Part shown: positions 43,027 to 54,633 of the stretch, in pieces
How the letters are laid out: each line of letters opens with the position of its first letter
How positions within the stretch are numbered: position 1 is the stretch's first letter
From: Macrosoma leucophasiata
Lineage: Eukaryota > Arthropoda > Insecta > Lepidoptera > Hedylidae
Length of the DNA: 64,000 nucleotides
Assembly (NCBI GenBank): GCA_036365455.1
Contig: JAWQUS010000011.1
Location: 8,204,001 to 8,268,000 of the forward strand
Reading direction: 5' to 3'
The notes under the pieces: generated by a model
The model's database searches: none
What the model was told of the DNA's origin: nothing
What the model saw: only the letters and a program-made list of their open reading frames with translations
Position numbers and translations under genes: made by a program

Positions 43027-43672
43027 TTCATTACAGTGCTTTTAAGCAAGGATGGTAGGTACACCACTGACATAGAAAGAAGAGTGCTTGCAGGGAATTG
43101 CGTGAATGGAGCGTTGGGTAAGCTGCTAGAATCGAAACATCTCAGCCAGCGGGCTCGACTAGCCGTACATAATACTGTACTTACTCCAACGCTTTTATAT
43201 GGAAGCGAGAGCTGGGTATGCAGGAAAGAGCATGAAAGTAAGTTAAACGCGGTCGAGATGAGATCTTTGCGCAAGATCTGCGGTGTATCACTAACCGATC
43301 GCGTTCGTAATGAAGATGTAAGAAAGAGGCTTTGTGTGAATGATAGTATCGGTGTAAAAATGAAAAAAGGCATGCTCCGATGGTTCGAGCATATAGAAAG
43401 AATGTCGAATGAGCGAATGACTAAACAGATATACAATGCGAATGTGGATGGTTGCAGAGGCCCAGGAAGACCAAGACTGACCTACCATGACCAAATAGGT
43501 CGAGTTCTGTCTGATGGTGGGGTCAAAAGTTTTAGGAATATGCGTACTTGTATGAAGAGAATGATAAAGGTAGACGAGGCACGAGAGGTTTGTCAGGAGG
43601 ACCGGGATATCTGGCGCTCTACACTCTCTGCCTACCCCGTGAGGGACCTGGCGTGAAGATACATACATAAAT
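43027..43672 (+). pseudogene. RTE-like LINE, C-terminal reverse transcriptase and 3' end
   Basis: The open frame to TGA at 43654-43656 encodes a typical C-terminal part of an insect RTE-like endonuclease/reverse transcriptase: SKDGRYTTDIERRVLAGNCV, LTPTLLYGSESW, EMRSLRKICGVSLTDRVRNE, KKGMLRWFEHIERM and GCRGPGRPR. The endonuclease, the catalytic palm and the first part are missing, so this is a 5'-truncated insertion whose coding part has no stop codons and looks young. The last codons (SAYPVRDLA) and the 3' end with CTCTGCCTACCCCGTGAGGG and GGCGTGAAG are nearly the same as the tail of SINE-B. It ends in ATACATACATA. Other fragments of the family are at 19693-19811 (antisense) and 58527-58576. 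Confidence 0.8.
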
Positions 43673-44139
43673 ATACAGTTTTAATAATTGATTTATTTTT
43701 GCTACAAATGAAAATCAATAACGCACAGGTGCGTGAACATTTCACATGCCTGTGCTCAGAGGGAGTATCTCGCGGGAAATAAATAAAGACTTTTTTTTAT
43801 GAAGGTTAGTAACAAACACGCATATCTCTATCATACATAATCACTTCTATGGTTATTTTATGTTATGATTGTGGAAAAAAAGTGATAGCAACTAAAAAAA
43901 AATCTATAAGCCACTAAAATATTTAACCCAAAAGAAGATATTGCAATGGAGATGCTTTGCCAGTTGTTACTCTTTAGGATTTTTGTACATCGGTGCTAGC
44001 CGGATATTTATATTGCCTAAAACTTTGTACCGTTTAACGGCTCCCACGTCTTCAAGCTCTGCAAAAAGAGCTCTTCTCCCAGAAAAACAATCAATGACGT
44101 CATTGGAAAAATTATAACGTTTTAAACTACGCCTACTAC
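43673..44139. other. Gap: nothing recognised
   Basis: Contains a T run after AATAAATAAAGAC near 43780 that could be a second retroposon end. Confidence 0.3.
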
Positions 44140-44413
44140 TAGTACGCTGGGGTCATGGGTTCGATTCCCGGATCGGACACAATCAGAGATAACGGTGTAA
44201 AGTCTTTTATCTTATGGTTCTATTGTGATATTTCCATTTTCTGGAAGATTACTAGTATCTCGAAGTTTGGTAATATGCCCGGAGATGTCAACAGGCTCGC
44301 CACCTGTTACATGGGCCAAAAACGTAATCGGCGAATCGTGAGTGTTTGCATGTATGCTTGAATGCATGCATTTACCTCTGCCTACCCCTTCGGGGATTAC
44401 AGGTGTGACGTTA
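44140..44413 (+). mobile_element. SINE-B, longest copy, with tRNA-like head
   Basis: The head has TCATGGGTTCGATTCCCGG, a strong Pol III B box. The body follows with TTTTATCTTATGGTTC and CTCGAAGTTTGGTAATATGC, then the shared block (GATGTCAACAGGCTCGCC, CATGGGCCAAAAACGTAATC), the TGCTTGAATGCATGC block and the tail CTCTGCCTACCCCTTCGGGG with GGTGTGACG. The A box is not clear. The tail matches the RTE-like LINE that ends 470 bases upstream. Confidence 0.7.
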
Positions 44414-45424
44414 CGTTATATAAATAGATAGACGATCTACTTAACAAAAATATAACATGTAAAGTACACGGTTTCTTTAAGCTACAAGCTGATATTTACT
44501 TTGATCTATTAATCATTGATTAAATCATGATCTTTGGCTAGTGGTTAAACATTAAACACAGTTAGCATTAAGCACTTATTAGCCGACAGTGGAACGCCGG
44601 GAAGGGTAAGGTCTAGATTTCGTATGAGTCGTATCCGATCCGACCCGAATAGCGATCACTCAGCTACAGACTGTTGATTATATCTTAAACGATAAGTCGA
44701 ATCGGATCGAGTCACGACCGGGTCCAATGGTAGGAGACAGCTTCATAAGAGTGAACTCCTAAAATGATTTACACGCTCATAGTGTACTCTTATTCAAGGT
44801 TCATTCATTTTGTGCCAATTCATGGAATAGACTGACCTGTTCAACATGAAACAGACTGACCTGTTGTTGCAAGATGTCGCAGTTATTGAACATTTGCTAA
44901 TAAAAGAGTTGAATCATTGAGACAAGAAAACCTTAATAATAATGGACGAAGTTTCGTTATCTCACAAACGAACACAAAACAAATACAAAGTTTATGGCGA
45001 ATTCATATCGAAATTATTCAGGCCTTGCAAAGTGATATTGGTCGTATCGACATTAAATTCAATTTCCATAATACCTGCAATAGACCACAAATAAATGTTT
45101 AGGTTAACGTTTGAAATTAATTAACGCAAGCGAAACACCGGACATTTAGTTTCAAAGTTAACACATGAATAGCAAATCACCTGTCAATAAATGAATCAGT
45201 TATCAAACTACGTTATTATGGTTGGTTTATTGACGGAGGGGACTTAACTTCGGGATTGCTTATTACCATTTATCATTCACGATTTACCGTCGAAGTCGTT
45301 ATATTTAATTATTTACTCTTCAATTTGCTCAAATCCCTTCTTTTTCAATAGAACTTTGTTGGAATCTTAGAATTGCAAATTTTCTTTAAAAACAATTTAC
45401 AATCGTGGCCATGTTCAGTACGAA
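44414..45424. other. Gap: nothing recognised
   Basis: About 1 kb of AT-rich sequence. Confidence 0.3.
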
Positions 45425-45583
45425 ATTAGCTAATTTTAGTTTTGAAATATTCGCAGAAGTCCAAGGATGGTTTAAAAGTCAGTTATACATGTGAAGAAAT
45501 TGTAAAGAAAATAGCAAAAACAACCATTTTATTGCAATTTCATAAAAATAGTTCGTACCTGTCAAATGTTTCACATATTTTTT
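45425..45583 (+). mobile_element. Fragment of the 17278-type Helitron-like element
   Basis: GCTAATTTTAGTTTTGAAAT, GTCCAAGGATGGTTTAAAAG, AGAAATTGTAAAGAAAATAG and AATAGTTCGTACCTGTCAAA parallel 17940-18080. The terminal CTAG is lost. Confidence 0.5.
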
Positions 45584-47977
45584 AATTTTAATCAAGTCCG
45601 AAGATTGCTCAAAGAGCATATAAAATATAGGCGAAATTATCAATATTTTCTGCCCTAATGTACTATAATAGATGTAATAATAGGTACGTTTAATAATATT
45701 TACTTTAGCGGATTAATACAAGTCATTGTTAAATTTCTGTGATCCGTTGTTCCGTGATTAGGTATCCAAATTGAGAAAGGCAGCTGACAAAGTAATAAGC
45801 CGGATTTAGGGTTCTGTCGATGCGTTTATCAAATTTAGCGTTGTATACCAAAGTGAGTAGCCAATTAACAGCAGCTAGGTACGATAGGAAACACGAATTG
45901 CGGTATTTGCAATAAAACCACAGGCTTCAACAATGTAAAGTCTATTTAGGAAATCCACTCTGATTTTGATAAACGGCAATATATTTTGCTAGAGTTATAT
46001 GCCCTGAATAATACTACTAATAAATAGTATGTTACAATACGTACAAATCTCGAAAATTGTAATTAACCGCTAATCACATATTTATTAACGAAAGTGTTGC
46101 TAGTATAAATGTAAACGAATTACTTTTTCACATTAACTGACCAATGAAACAAACTTATACAAATGAAAACAGGTGTATATAACAGACATTGAAAATACGT
46201 ATCAACTCAGGTAAATAGGAAACTAAATTGACATGAATAAGATTCATTTTATGAGATAGTTAAAAATACTAGCGTGTTTCCGCCAACGCTTGTCCACAAT
46301 TTCAAGTAAATCGGGATTATGAGTTCAATTATAATTTGGCACAGCCAAATAATTAAGTGTTACTTAGTTAGTTCAAGCTACAGAATTAACTTTGCAGACG
46401 TCATAAACTACAACAAACCTAACGAGACAAATGACTTAAAGGGAGCAGCACAAACGATCCGAGTCGTATCGAATAAAGCTAAATTCAACACTAAATATCA
46501 AATTTTCCAGTGGAGTACAACCAACGTCATAATTAACAAAGGCTTGGGCTCGGTCCATGCATAACTAAAGCGGGCGACCCCGGGCTCCCCCTAAACTATG
46601 GACTTTCGAGTAAAAGTCAGCGAAATATGTACGTTTTGGCTAGAATTGATATTTGCTCGAACTAAAGTATTGTTGTTTGTTCGTATCCAGCCGTACGGTA
46701 TGTTTGGATAGTCCCACGTGAACGTTTTCTATTTTCTGGAAAGTTTGACGGTGGGTTGTAAATCGAAATAGTCGAGTGCCTGTCTATGATTCAACATTCA
46801 TAGGATAGATTTTCGAACGGATTCAATCTTGAATTTTATTACAAGCCGAATTGTTTTTGTATGACCACAGTACAAAACGGGCATAAGATTTTATGTACTT
46901 GCAGTGCCTCCTATCTGAAAATAAACTATTAAGATTGGGCGAACATTTTCACGAATAAAAAGTATAATGTTTTATGTCTTATAAGTGACAAAATGTTTTT
47001 TTTATATACACTCTTATGTTATTTTTCTTTTGTATTATAATTTTAATTTATTCATATTTAATTATTTACTTTAACAATCTTATTGTCTATGAAGTTAAAA
47101 GGGAAATAATAATTTAAATTCAATAATTAAAGAAATAAATTTGTACGAGTGACAAAATAGTTGATGGTTAAAACTAGGTACTTAAAAATACGCAATTTAA
47201 TAAATAACTAGACTAGAACAGTATTAATAATAAACAGCATTTTATTGTACACTTAATATTAATCACACCGAACTCATTAGATTTTATACTCATAATTCGA
47301 AAGCGACAGAGAAATATGCATGCAAAACCGCAAAAGTAAATGCATGCACATATCCTCTCAACGGAAAGCGACACATTTATTGCTGCGGCTCATAATTTAT
47401 TCACCTCTTTTGTCATCCAACGAGCCATTCTGTTGAAAATAAATTAAAGATGGCTTAAGTGCATATGAGCTTAGATTAAAAAACCACTAGGCTAAGAGTG
47501 TACGTGATAAAAGGTTAGCGTTCCCCAGGGCGCTATCTCCGCTCTAGTCTCTTACATAAGCTACTCAAGATCACTTAGTTACATCATAACATTAGCTCTC
47601 ATGAAATAGACGCCTGTTTTATCTAATAAATTTCTTGACTAAACTTTTAAGAGTGTCTATCAGATTTCTGCTAAATTTTAAAACTCGTTAGTATAACATT
47701 AATATCACATTATATCAGATGCGAAAGTTTTTGAGGTCGTCTTTTTTATTTTGGTTGCTATCGAGGAGGGTAGGGAACTAACAGGCAAGTAATTCAAGGC
47801 TTTATATTGGCCAACTTATTTAATATTCGAACAACGACCGTACTTACATTTTATTTTAGTGCTTGTGAAAAAATATTTTCGGCCTCAGCATTTATTTTCC
47901 CTTTATGTACATTTTAAAGGTGGAAGTAAAGTAAATGAAATTAAATCCACTGTATATTGACTGACTTCAGAAAAACA
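45584..47977. other. 2.4 kb gap: nothing recognised
   Basis: AT-rich. A frame at 46319-46564 is open on the plus strand, but its translation has no recognisable motif. Confidence 0.35.
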
Positions 47978-48023
47978 GTTATATCTATAGATGAAAGTTC
48001 TTACTTTCATCTATAGATATAAC
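47978..48023. repeat. Perfect 21-bp inverted repeat, 4-nt spacer
   Basis: GTTATATCTATAGATGAAAG plus T (47978-47998) is the exact reverse complement of 48003-48023, with spacer TCTT. Confidence 0.9.
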
Positions 48024-48078
48024 AGCTTTCGATTAGTTATTACCTACTATCACAGATGCAATAAAAACACGAAAGACG

Positions 48079-48316
48079 GTTTTTTTAATGTAATGGAAGT
48101 GGTGAACAAGCATGCAGTTCACATTGATGTTAAGTAATAACTGCGGCGGATAGACACCCACACAAAGACCAAGGTCAAAATGCAGATGCGTTATCACTCC
48201 TGAGGCCTAAGGTGTTAAAAGCCTCTGTGCCGCAAATTACAGGGCCGTATATTACCACCTGACCGGAACACCATAGTGCTGAACACTACCATTTAGCGGC
48301 AAGTATATTAGGTAGC
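48079..48316 (-). mobile_element. SINE-A, 5'-truncated, antisense
   Basis: Starts with the antisense tail (TTTTTTTAATGTAATGG), contains TTACCACCTGACCGGAACAC, and ends inside the family at AGCGGCAAGTATATTAGG. Confidence 0.8.
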
Positions 48317-49282
48317 ACGTTATAACGAATTCTAAGTCAGACAAAGTAAGGGACCTATACTCGTAGATAAGCCTCGTGTTGGATATATTTAAATGTCGAA
48401 TAGTGATAGTTTGCGGATGATTTGCAAATAAGTTTTCCGAACGTTTCGAAAAGTGTCTATTCGTCGAGTTTCTCCACGAAAATTTCACAGAGACTTATTT
48501 TCAGACATATTTTTGTACAAACATGTTACTTTAATGGCTACGGATTATTGAATGTTTCATAATTAGGTAAGTGTTTTATTGTGTTACACAGATGGAATTG
48601 GGTTTCGAAATTACACCGCAAAACATGTTTTGTAACTAGATTTAAGTTGTATGTTATTTAATTCTGTATTTTATTGTGTAGCTGGCGTCGGATCGTCCAC
48701 TTGTGAAGGGGAATTCTTCCGCTAGTAGGTATAGTCAGTTAACTTAACAGTGGTAGTCATTCCACCTATAACGTGGTAGTAAATGCCATTGCATTTACTA
48801 TCGGCCGTAAAAAGGAGATTACGGCTTATTTGGGGTCTGTTATCTCTTTCGCACCTTACCCACGTGACGTTTGTCGAAAATATTGATAATGTTTTGACCA
48901 GTACCGGACATAGAGTAACACGGACCACCGGCCGCCGCGGCGGACCGGAGGGGAGCCACAGCGCTTATTACCGATGCAAAAAAGTCAGTCATGTTTTGCG
49001 TGGGAAGTACGTGTAATACACAAACACACTACAAAAATCGTCTTTTACTATGAAACTCGCACCTTGATTTTAACAAAATACTTAAACAATTTCACGCACA
49101 TATTTAAACAGGGCGACAGGCGTAGCAGCATTTGGGCTTGTACATTGACAGACGGGAAAGCCTGCACATGGCTACTCTCCTCCGGTCCGCCGCGGCTGGT
49201 GGCCCGTGTTGCTCTATGATACCGGACTATAGTGCTTACGTAGGCAGTGTGCAGCAGAAATAAGGCTCTACGAAGTCGGAAC
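48317..49282. other. Gap with a GC-rich patch at 48925-48965
   Basis: No gene is recognised. CCACCGGCCGCCGCGGCGG near 48924 has an inverse partner near 49181-49203 (GTCCGCCGCGGCTGGTGG), with CCGGAGG beside each. This suggests a fold-back element of about 300 bases that I cannot assign. Confidence 0.35.
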
Positions 49283-49491
49283 TAGCAGATTGTCTCTAGC
49301 CTACGAAGACTCCGAAAAGGTTTTAACGACTGCTATCTATCGATAGCAACCGGGACCGACGGCTTAACGTGCCCTCCGAAGTACGGAAACGCGCATTTTA
49401 ATTTGCCACTAACGGTCACCCGTCACACACCCGACGGCGACCGTATCGCTTAACCGAGTAGATCGCTTACGATCTACACCAGCCGCGGGGG
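49283..49491 (-). mobile_element. SINE-C, antisense copy
   Basis: Antisense to 18781-18985: AACGACTGCTATCTATCG, GGCTTAACGTGCCCTCCG, GGTCACCCGTCACACACC and GTAGATCGCTTACGATCTAC, ending in GCCGCGGGG. The 3' tail with CAACCCGCATTGG is not present in this copy. Confidence 0.65.
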
Positions 49492-50532
49492 CATATACAC
49501 ATACATCTGTTAACTTTCTTAGTGAACCAGTAACAATGCTTCGATAAATTTTGGTTTTGAGACATCTTTTCTTAGAACAGATAAACGCCTCTATTTGTCC
49601 CAGTAACGAACTGCCTATTAAAGACCACACGAATAAAGTCGCGGCAAAAAGGCTAGTTTTGCATAAAATTGATTCTGGAAACTATCCAAAATAAATGTTG
49701 GAGCATTTTATGTTTTATGCCGAAAACTAGCTTCTGCACGTAACTTTATTCGTAGTTTATTTTGTTGAATAAAAAGTACCTTTTCTTGTTACGTCACAAT
49801 TTAAATCAATGCTTTGACTTTGAAGTTAAAAATTTTAAGAAATAATACTATATTGTAACGGAAAAGAATCTATATTATTATTATCTTTTCCGTTACAACA
49901 CATAATTAATATTATACCTTTAATTAAAATACAATCCAGCTTCACCCGCCAAAATCGAAATGTCAAAATACCTATATTAAAAAAAAAATAATAAAGTTAA
50001 AATATAACTAAGTAAAAATCAAAATTGAGCTTCTGCATTCATTGTGTTCCTACCTGCCTTTTTGAACTTACCACTCCATTAGTTGTAATAACAGAACATT
50101 TCAAATTGTACTTCAGGTCCACTTAATGTCTGTTATCTAACAGCGTCCAGTAGGATTGATGGTTCCAGTTACAGCCCAAGACAGGGACGGATTCGAGATG
50201 GTGTGGGTTTAGAACTAACGATGCTAAACTGTACTGCATCTCTATTACGTATTTATTTAATGTTTGCTTTAGTTAGGATTGAAAGAATCCTTTGTAGGTG
50301 TATTTTACGAATCCGATAACTATAATTAAAGCAAAAGTTTGTAAATTTTGAGTGATTTTCGATGAAACAAGGTCCATCAATATAACTTACTTTAAAAACA
50401 AATAAAATACATAACATTAAGAATAGATATTTTCATATCCTTGCAATCTCTCATAGGAGCCAGCAGGATTATGTAACAAACAATCAAATAATGTTTGACA
50501 TGTTATGATGTTACATGTTGAACGTTTTTACT
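49492..50532. other. Gap with a 15-bp hairpin near 49855-49897
   Basis: TTGTAACGGAAAAGA and TCTTTTCCGTTACAA face each other. Nothing else is recognised. Confidence 0.35.
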
Positions 50533-50766
50533 TGTGGTTGAGCTCCAGTGACGGAGCTCGCGGGCGCAGGCACCACCGCATTACATTATATACTTGCCGC
50601 TAAATGGTAGTGTTCAGGACCATCGTGTTCCGGTCAGGTTATGCACAGCCCTGTAATTTCCGCCACAGAGGCATAACAGCTTAGGCCTCAGGAGTAGTAA
50701 CACCTCTGCATTTTTACCTTGGTCTTTGTGTGGGTGTTCATAGGCTGCAGTCATCACTTAACATCT
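50533..50766 (+). mobile_element. SINE-A lacking its 3' end
   Basis: Runs from GTTGAGCTCCAGTGACGG to CAGTCATCACTTAACATC and stops exactly where LINE reverse-transcriptase sequence begins. Loss of the 3' end rather than the 5' end is unusual and points to a rearrangement breakpoint at 50766/50767. Confidence 0.75.
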
Positions 50767-51195
50767 TCTCCACAGGAGGACTCTCATCTACATAAATAAT
50801 CTGTGTAATATGGAACTGGAGGGGGGGGGCGAATATTTTCTTATGCTGATGATACTGCGATTGTTTTTACAGATAAGACTTGGGACCGTGTCCATAAATT
50901 AACTGAAATGGGTCTCATGATGAAAGCGAACTGGCTTGATAATAACCTGTTAACTTTGAATTCTACCAAAACGAATTACATTTGTTTTTCAATATATGAT
51001 CGCACTCAGCCTTCCCATCAATACAATGTAAAAATTCACAAATGTTCCATAGCACTCAATTCAAACTGCACTTGCAAAAAAATAAATAAAGTACACCATA
51101 CGAAATATTTAGGAGTAATCTTAGATCAGCGACTGTCCTGGCATGATCACATCGAACTTAATATGAATCGTACGCGTAAACTAAGCTTTATTTTC
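50767..51195 (+). pseudogene. Internal LINE reverse transcriptase segment, inverted relative to its neighbour
   Basis: Plus strand: the catalytic FSYADDTAIVF (YADD at 50842-50853), then WDRVHKL, NLLTLNSTKTNYICFS, TKYLGVILDQRLSWHDHI and RTRKL. This is the palm and thumb part of a CR1/jockey-like reverse transcriptase. The first bases still recall the PQG region but are out of frame across a G run (50820-50829). At about 51186-51195 the sequence switches into the antisense of the upstream half of the same enzyme, with a 13-base shared stretch at the joint. Confidence 0.75.
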
Positions 51196-51948
51196 AAGTC
51201 CATAATGATCAAGTTTGCCAATTAATGTATTGTGGTCCACGCAGTCAAACGCCTTCGAAAGGTCGCAAAATATACCTATAGCATCTTGTGAATCCTCCCA
51301 AGCTTCAAAAATATGTTTTAATAAAGCAACACCGGCATCGGTTGTACAACGTCCTTTTGTAAAACCAAATTGCTGTTCGTGTAAGATGTTATTTGTATTG
51401 AAATGTTGAAGCAATTGAGTAAGCATCAGTTTTTCGAACACTTTACTGAGAACGGGCAGAATAGATAGCGGTCTATAATTATTAGGGTTTTTATTGTCAC
51501 CTGATTTAAATAACGGTATAACTTTACTAAACTTTAATAAATCTGGAAAGACTCCCTGATCAATACATAAGTTAAAAATTGATGCTAAGTAAGGAGCTAA
51601 GGTATCTATAATCGACTTACACACCATAACAGACATGCCATAAATATCTTCGGTAGCTTTTATTTTAAGTTGATGAAAAGCTGATCTTACAGACTGTGGG
51701 CAAACATGTTTAAACCTAAATTGAATAGTACAAGCTTCTACGTTATTTTTCAGAATATCAATGGATAATAAAGAGGATGAGTTTAAGGGTTTTGTAATTT
51801 CAAAGGGAATATTAGCAAAGTATTCTACAAAGTGCTGCGCAATGTCAGGATTCGAACTCACAGTACCCTGAGATGTCTCCAAAATCACGCGACCATCACT
51901 CCGTTTATTTTTGCCTGCTTCACTATTTATTACTTTCCACGTATACAT
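51181..51948 (-). pseudogene. N-terminal half of a LINE reverse transcriptase
   Basis: The minus strand encodes YTWKVINSEAGK, QFRFKHVCPQSVRSAFHQLK, VFPDLLKFSKVIPLFKSGD, NYRPLSILPVLSKVFEKLM, EQQFGFTKGRCTTDAG and FCDLSKAFDCVDHNTL, then stops after GLENKA. These are the fingers and first palm motifs that precede YADD. About 40 residues between GLENKA and the PQG motif are missing, and the next part follows on the opposite strand at 50767-51195. The open frame has no stops, so the insertion and rearrangement are fairly recent. Confidence 0.85.
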
Positions 51949-52636
51949 CTTGACAGTACGAAAAACAAATGAAAATCACACATTTGCCTAATTTGAATTT
52001 GGAATTATGTTCTTTAAAATTTTAACTTTCAATGATACCAAAACCAGCCAGATACAAATACTACAGCCAAAGAGATTTTATTACAAGTTCATACATACTA
52101 TAATGCGAAAAGACTTTTTCCCCAACCTATTATATCCCCAGACACATTATAAATGTAAAAATTTACTGATTAAATGGTTAAAATTAAAAAAAACTATCAG
52201 GAAATTGAGAGCTTTGTGCAAGTGATACAATAATTCCCTAAGTAAATAATACATCACATAATTCTAAACTACATAATAACACCATCGCCCGGACACGCAC
52301 ACATACACACACACAAACACACACACACACAAATCCTTAAATAATGTTAATTGTTTTTATTATTTTAATGTAATTATTATTAATTTGGGACCAATTATTA
52401 ATATATATAATATATATATATATATAATAAGCCTGATGTTTCATCATTAATATAATAGTTATTGTATGTTTGTAATTAGAAAAGAGCGGGTTCTCGGAGA
52501 ACTTGAATGAATAAACTATTAATAGACAAAATGAGGTTTTAGGAGGACATTGCTCTTATAACATTAATCCTCAGAAAAACGTGAACCAAAAATAAGTATT
52601 GAAGAGGATATTGCTCTTTTAATGTATTAATCTTAA
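51949..52636. other. Gap with CA and TA microsatellites
   Basis: A CA-rich run lies at about 52290-52331 and a TA run at about 52400-52428. The plus strand at 52007-52225 is open for 72 codons (NLLIKWLKLKKTI and similar), possibly the end of a LINE frame, but I cannot confirm it. Confidence 0.35.
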
Positions 52637-52740
52637 TCCCTAGTAATATTATAAATGCGAAAGTAACTCTGTCTGTCTGTCACTAGCTTAGCTACTAACT
52701 CTGTCTGTTTCACGTCCAAACGACTGAACTTTAATGAAAT
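52637..52740 (+). mobile_element. Helitron-like element, left half
   Basis: Begins TCCCTAGTAATATTATAAAT after an A, then GCGAAAGTAACTCTGTCTG, CACGTCCAAACGACTGAAC and TTTAATGAAAT. The intact relative at 63725 shows that the next bases should be TTGGTACAGAGATAGAGC, which appear at 54106. Confidence 0.6.
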
Positions 52741-53187
52741 GAAAACGACAGATCGTGCCCCAGCATTTACACGAACAATAAATTGCTTAAAAAACGTTTT
52801 ATGAATTATAAGCTCAATGGTATTTTTTTTTAAGTTGTATAAGTTGAGGTTTTATTAGTGAAAATAAAAGTAATAGATAACACCAGTTCTATTTTCACGT
52901 CTTTTCCTGTTATATTAAGGCGACTATTAACGTTACTTTACACGCAAACATATCAGAATAAATACGATTTTAGTGGAAAAAAAATGCATAAAAATCGATT
53001 AAGTAATTTATATCGCAGTTAAAGAACGTTTTATTCATAATTTTTATAATTATCATAAACGAGGAAAATATCTATTTACTTTATAATATTTTATTTAAAA
53101 CACTTCTGGCTTCGTGTAATTTGGGATTGTGTAAGCTCGCGTTCGTTTATCCGTCATCTGTCAAAAAGTCAAAATTGCAAATCAAAA

Positions 53188-53559
53188 ATGTCGTCACGTT
53201 ACGTCACTTCATTTCTGGTGTTTGAGGTGTATGTGGGCGCGCTTACCGTCTATTTTCTTTTCTTTACGTTGACTTTTGCTGTTCCGAACGGATTTGTTCT
53301 TGCCTACCTGACCAACTTTAATAGGGCTTCGTCACATTTAGTCGAAGATTTTTTGATTGCAGTGGCTTTAATTAATCGCTGTCATCCACTGATACAAGAC
53401 CGACCAGATGCTTCGGCAATTGTTTCACGTGCCTTACATTAATTAAACGAACCAAATCATTTGGCTCAATTTGTCCAACATTATAATTTAAATAGACGCA
53501 AAACAATGTTTTCCAGAATTGATGGAAACCTACCACAACTATTCAATGGGAAGGCTTGA
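53188..53559 (+). pseudogene. Remnant of a DDE transposase C-terminal region
   Basis: The plus frame runs ASSHLVEDFLIAVALINRCH, IQDRPDASAIVSRALH, a TAA at 53440-53442, then in the same frame LNEPNHLAQFVQHYNLNRRK and MFSRIDGNLPQLF to TGA at 53557-53559. An INRC/INKYRP-like helix followed by a PN.L..YV...NL.RRK...IDA block is what I recall from the C-terminal part of some DDE_Tnp4 (Harbinger/ISL2EU-type) insect transposases. The DDE core is absent. The in-frame stop and lack of an upstream domain make it a pseudogene. It lies inside the 1.36 kb that splits a Helitron-like element, so it probably arrived with that insertion. Confidence 0.45.
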
Positions 53560-54102
53560 AATAGTGCTAGATGACTACCGAAGGAGACTACCGAAATTAA
53601 TGATATTTAGGTAGATGGAGGTACCTTACCTACCTAGGAATGTAGGGATTATAAATTATTCATAGGATAGGGAGTCTTAAGTGCCTATCGCTTAAGAGGT
53701 AAAGGCACAACCGTGAAGTTATTTGGTATGTTTATGAAAACATTAAATTGTATCCTGGCTTAAAATAATTACCATAGTATTACTATGGTCTTATAGGCAT
53801 CTCCCAGTTAGAAAACACAGGTACCGAACACCATTAAATGGACATTAGTTCGATGGAATAGATTAAGTAGGTATGGACCTTTATATAAAAAGATTAGATG
53901 TGTCATAAATCGATATGGTATAATCGAGTTATAATCGGTAAACCATTACTGTTTTTTAGATTTACTCAGAAACTACAAGTTTTAGACGAGTTTGTATAAG
54001 TGTACAATTATCAGTGTTAAAATAACAACAAAATGATATATTTGTCATGCTTGTAAACGATTATTGAAAGTGGGGAAAAATTGTATGCAATATCCGTCAT
54101 TG

Positions 54103-54194
54103 TCATTTGGTATAGAGCTGACTTTGAGAAAGAACATAGGCTTAGTTATTTATAAAACGAAATCCACGCGGGCAAAGCCGCGGGCAACAGCTAG
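54103..54194 (+). mobile_element. Helitron-like element, right half
   Basis: TTTGGTATAGAGCTGACTTT, AAAGAACATAGGC and CCACGCGGGCAAAGCCGCGG with GCAACAGCTAG, followed by T. The GC hairpin before CTAG is intact. It continues the left half that ends at 52740. Confidence 0.6.
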
Positions 54195-54633
54195 TATACT
54201 TAATAAAAACAGACAATGGCTGAGGTTTCGACATGGTCCCTAATTTTTTGTATCAAAATTAGGGACCATGGTAATTATATTGGTCGAATTCTTCCTTAAC
54301 ATGAATGAATACAATCCATGGTTACTGCATGAAAAACAGAAAAAATAATATATACAAAAGCATAAGGGGCAACGCTGCCAGTATTTTGGGCTCCTTTGCT
54401 CCGAGAACGTCCCGGGGGTGGTTTGTTTGATTAGATTTTTTTATATATGTATACTTATTTTAAAAAAATAATGTAGAGTAATTTTAATTTATTCTTATTT
54501 AATTATTTAGTTTTAAAGTTAAAGCATCTACCTGTTATCTTTTAATGGCAAATAAAAGGAAGACAAAAACATAATACATTGTGTTGGTATAGAATAAAGA
54601 TTTATTAAAACGACAATATATCGGTGCATGTAA

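Noticed and set aside
18781..49491. SINE-C copies at 18781 and 49283 as ends of one 30 kb inverted structure
   Set aside because: Two opposite copies of a dispersed retroposon need no common structure, and the third partial copy at 60871 supports independent insertions.
50767..51948. Twin-priming 5' inversion of a LINE
   Set aside because: Twin priming leaves the inverted part at the 5' side of an intact 3' end. Here the 3' end is absent and an internal segment is inverted.
52290..52428. CA and TA runs as CRISPR-like or regulatory repeats
   Set aside because: Ordinary dinucleotide microsatellites without spacers.
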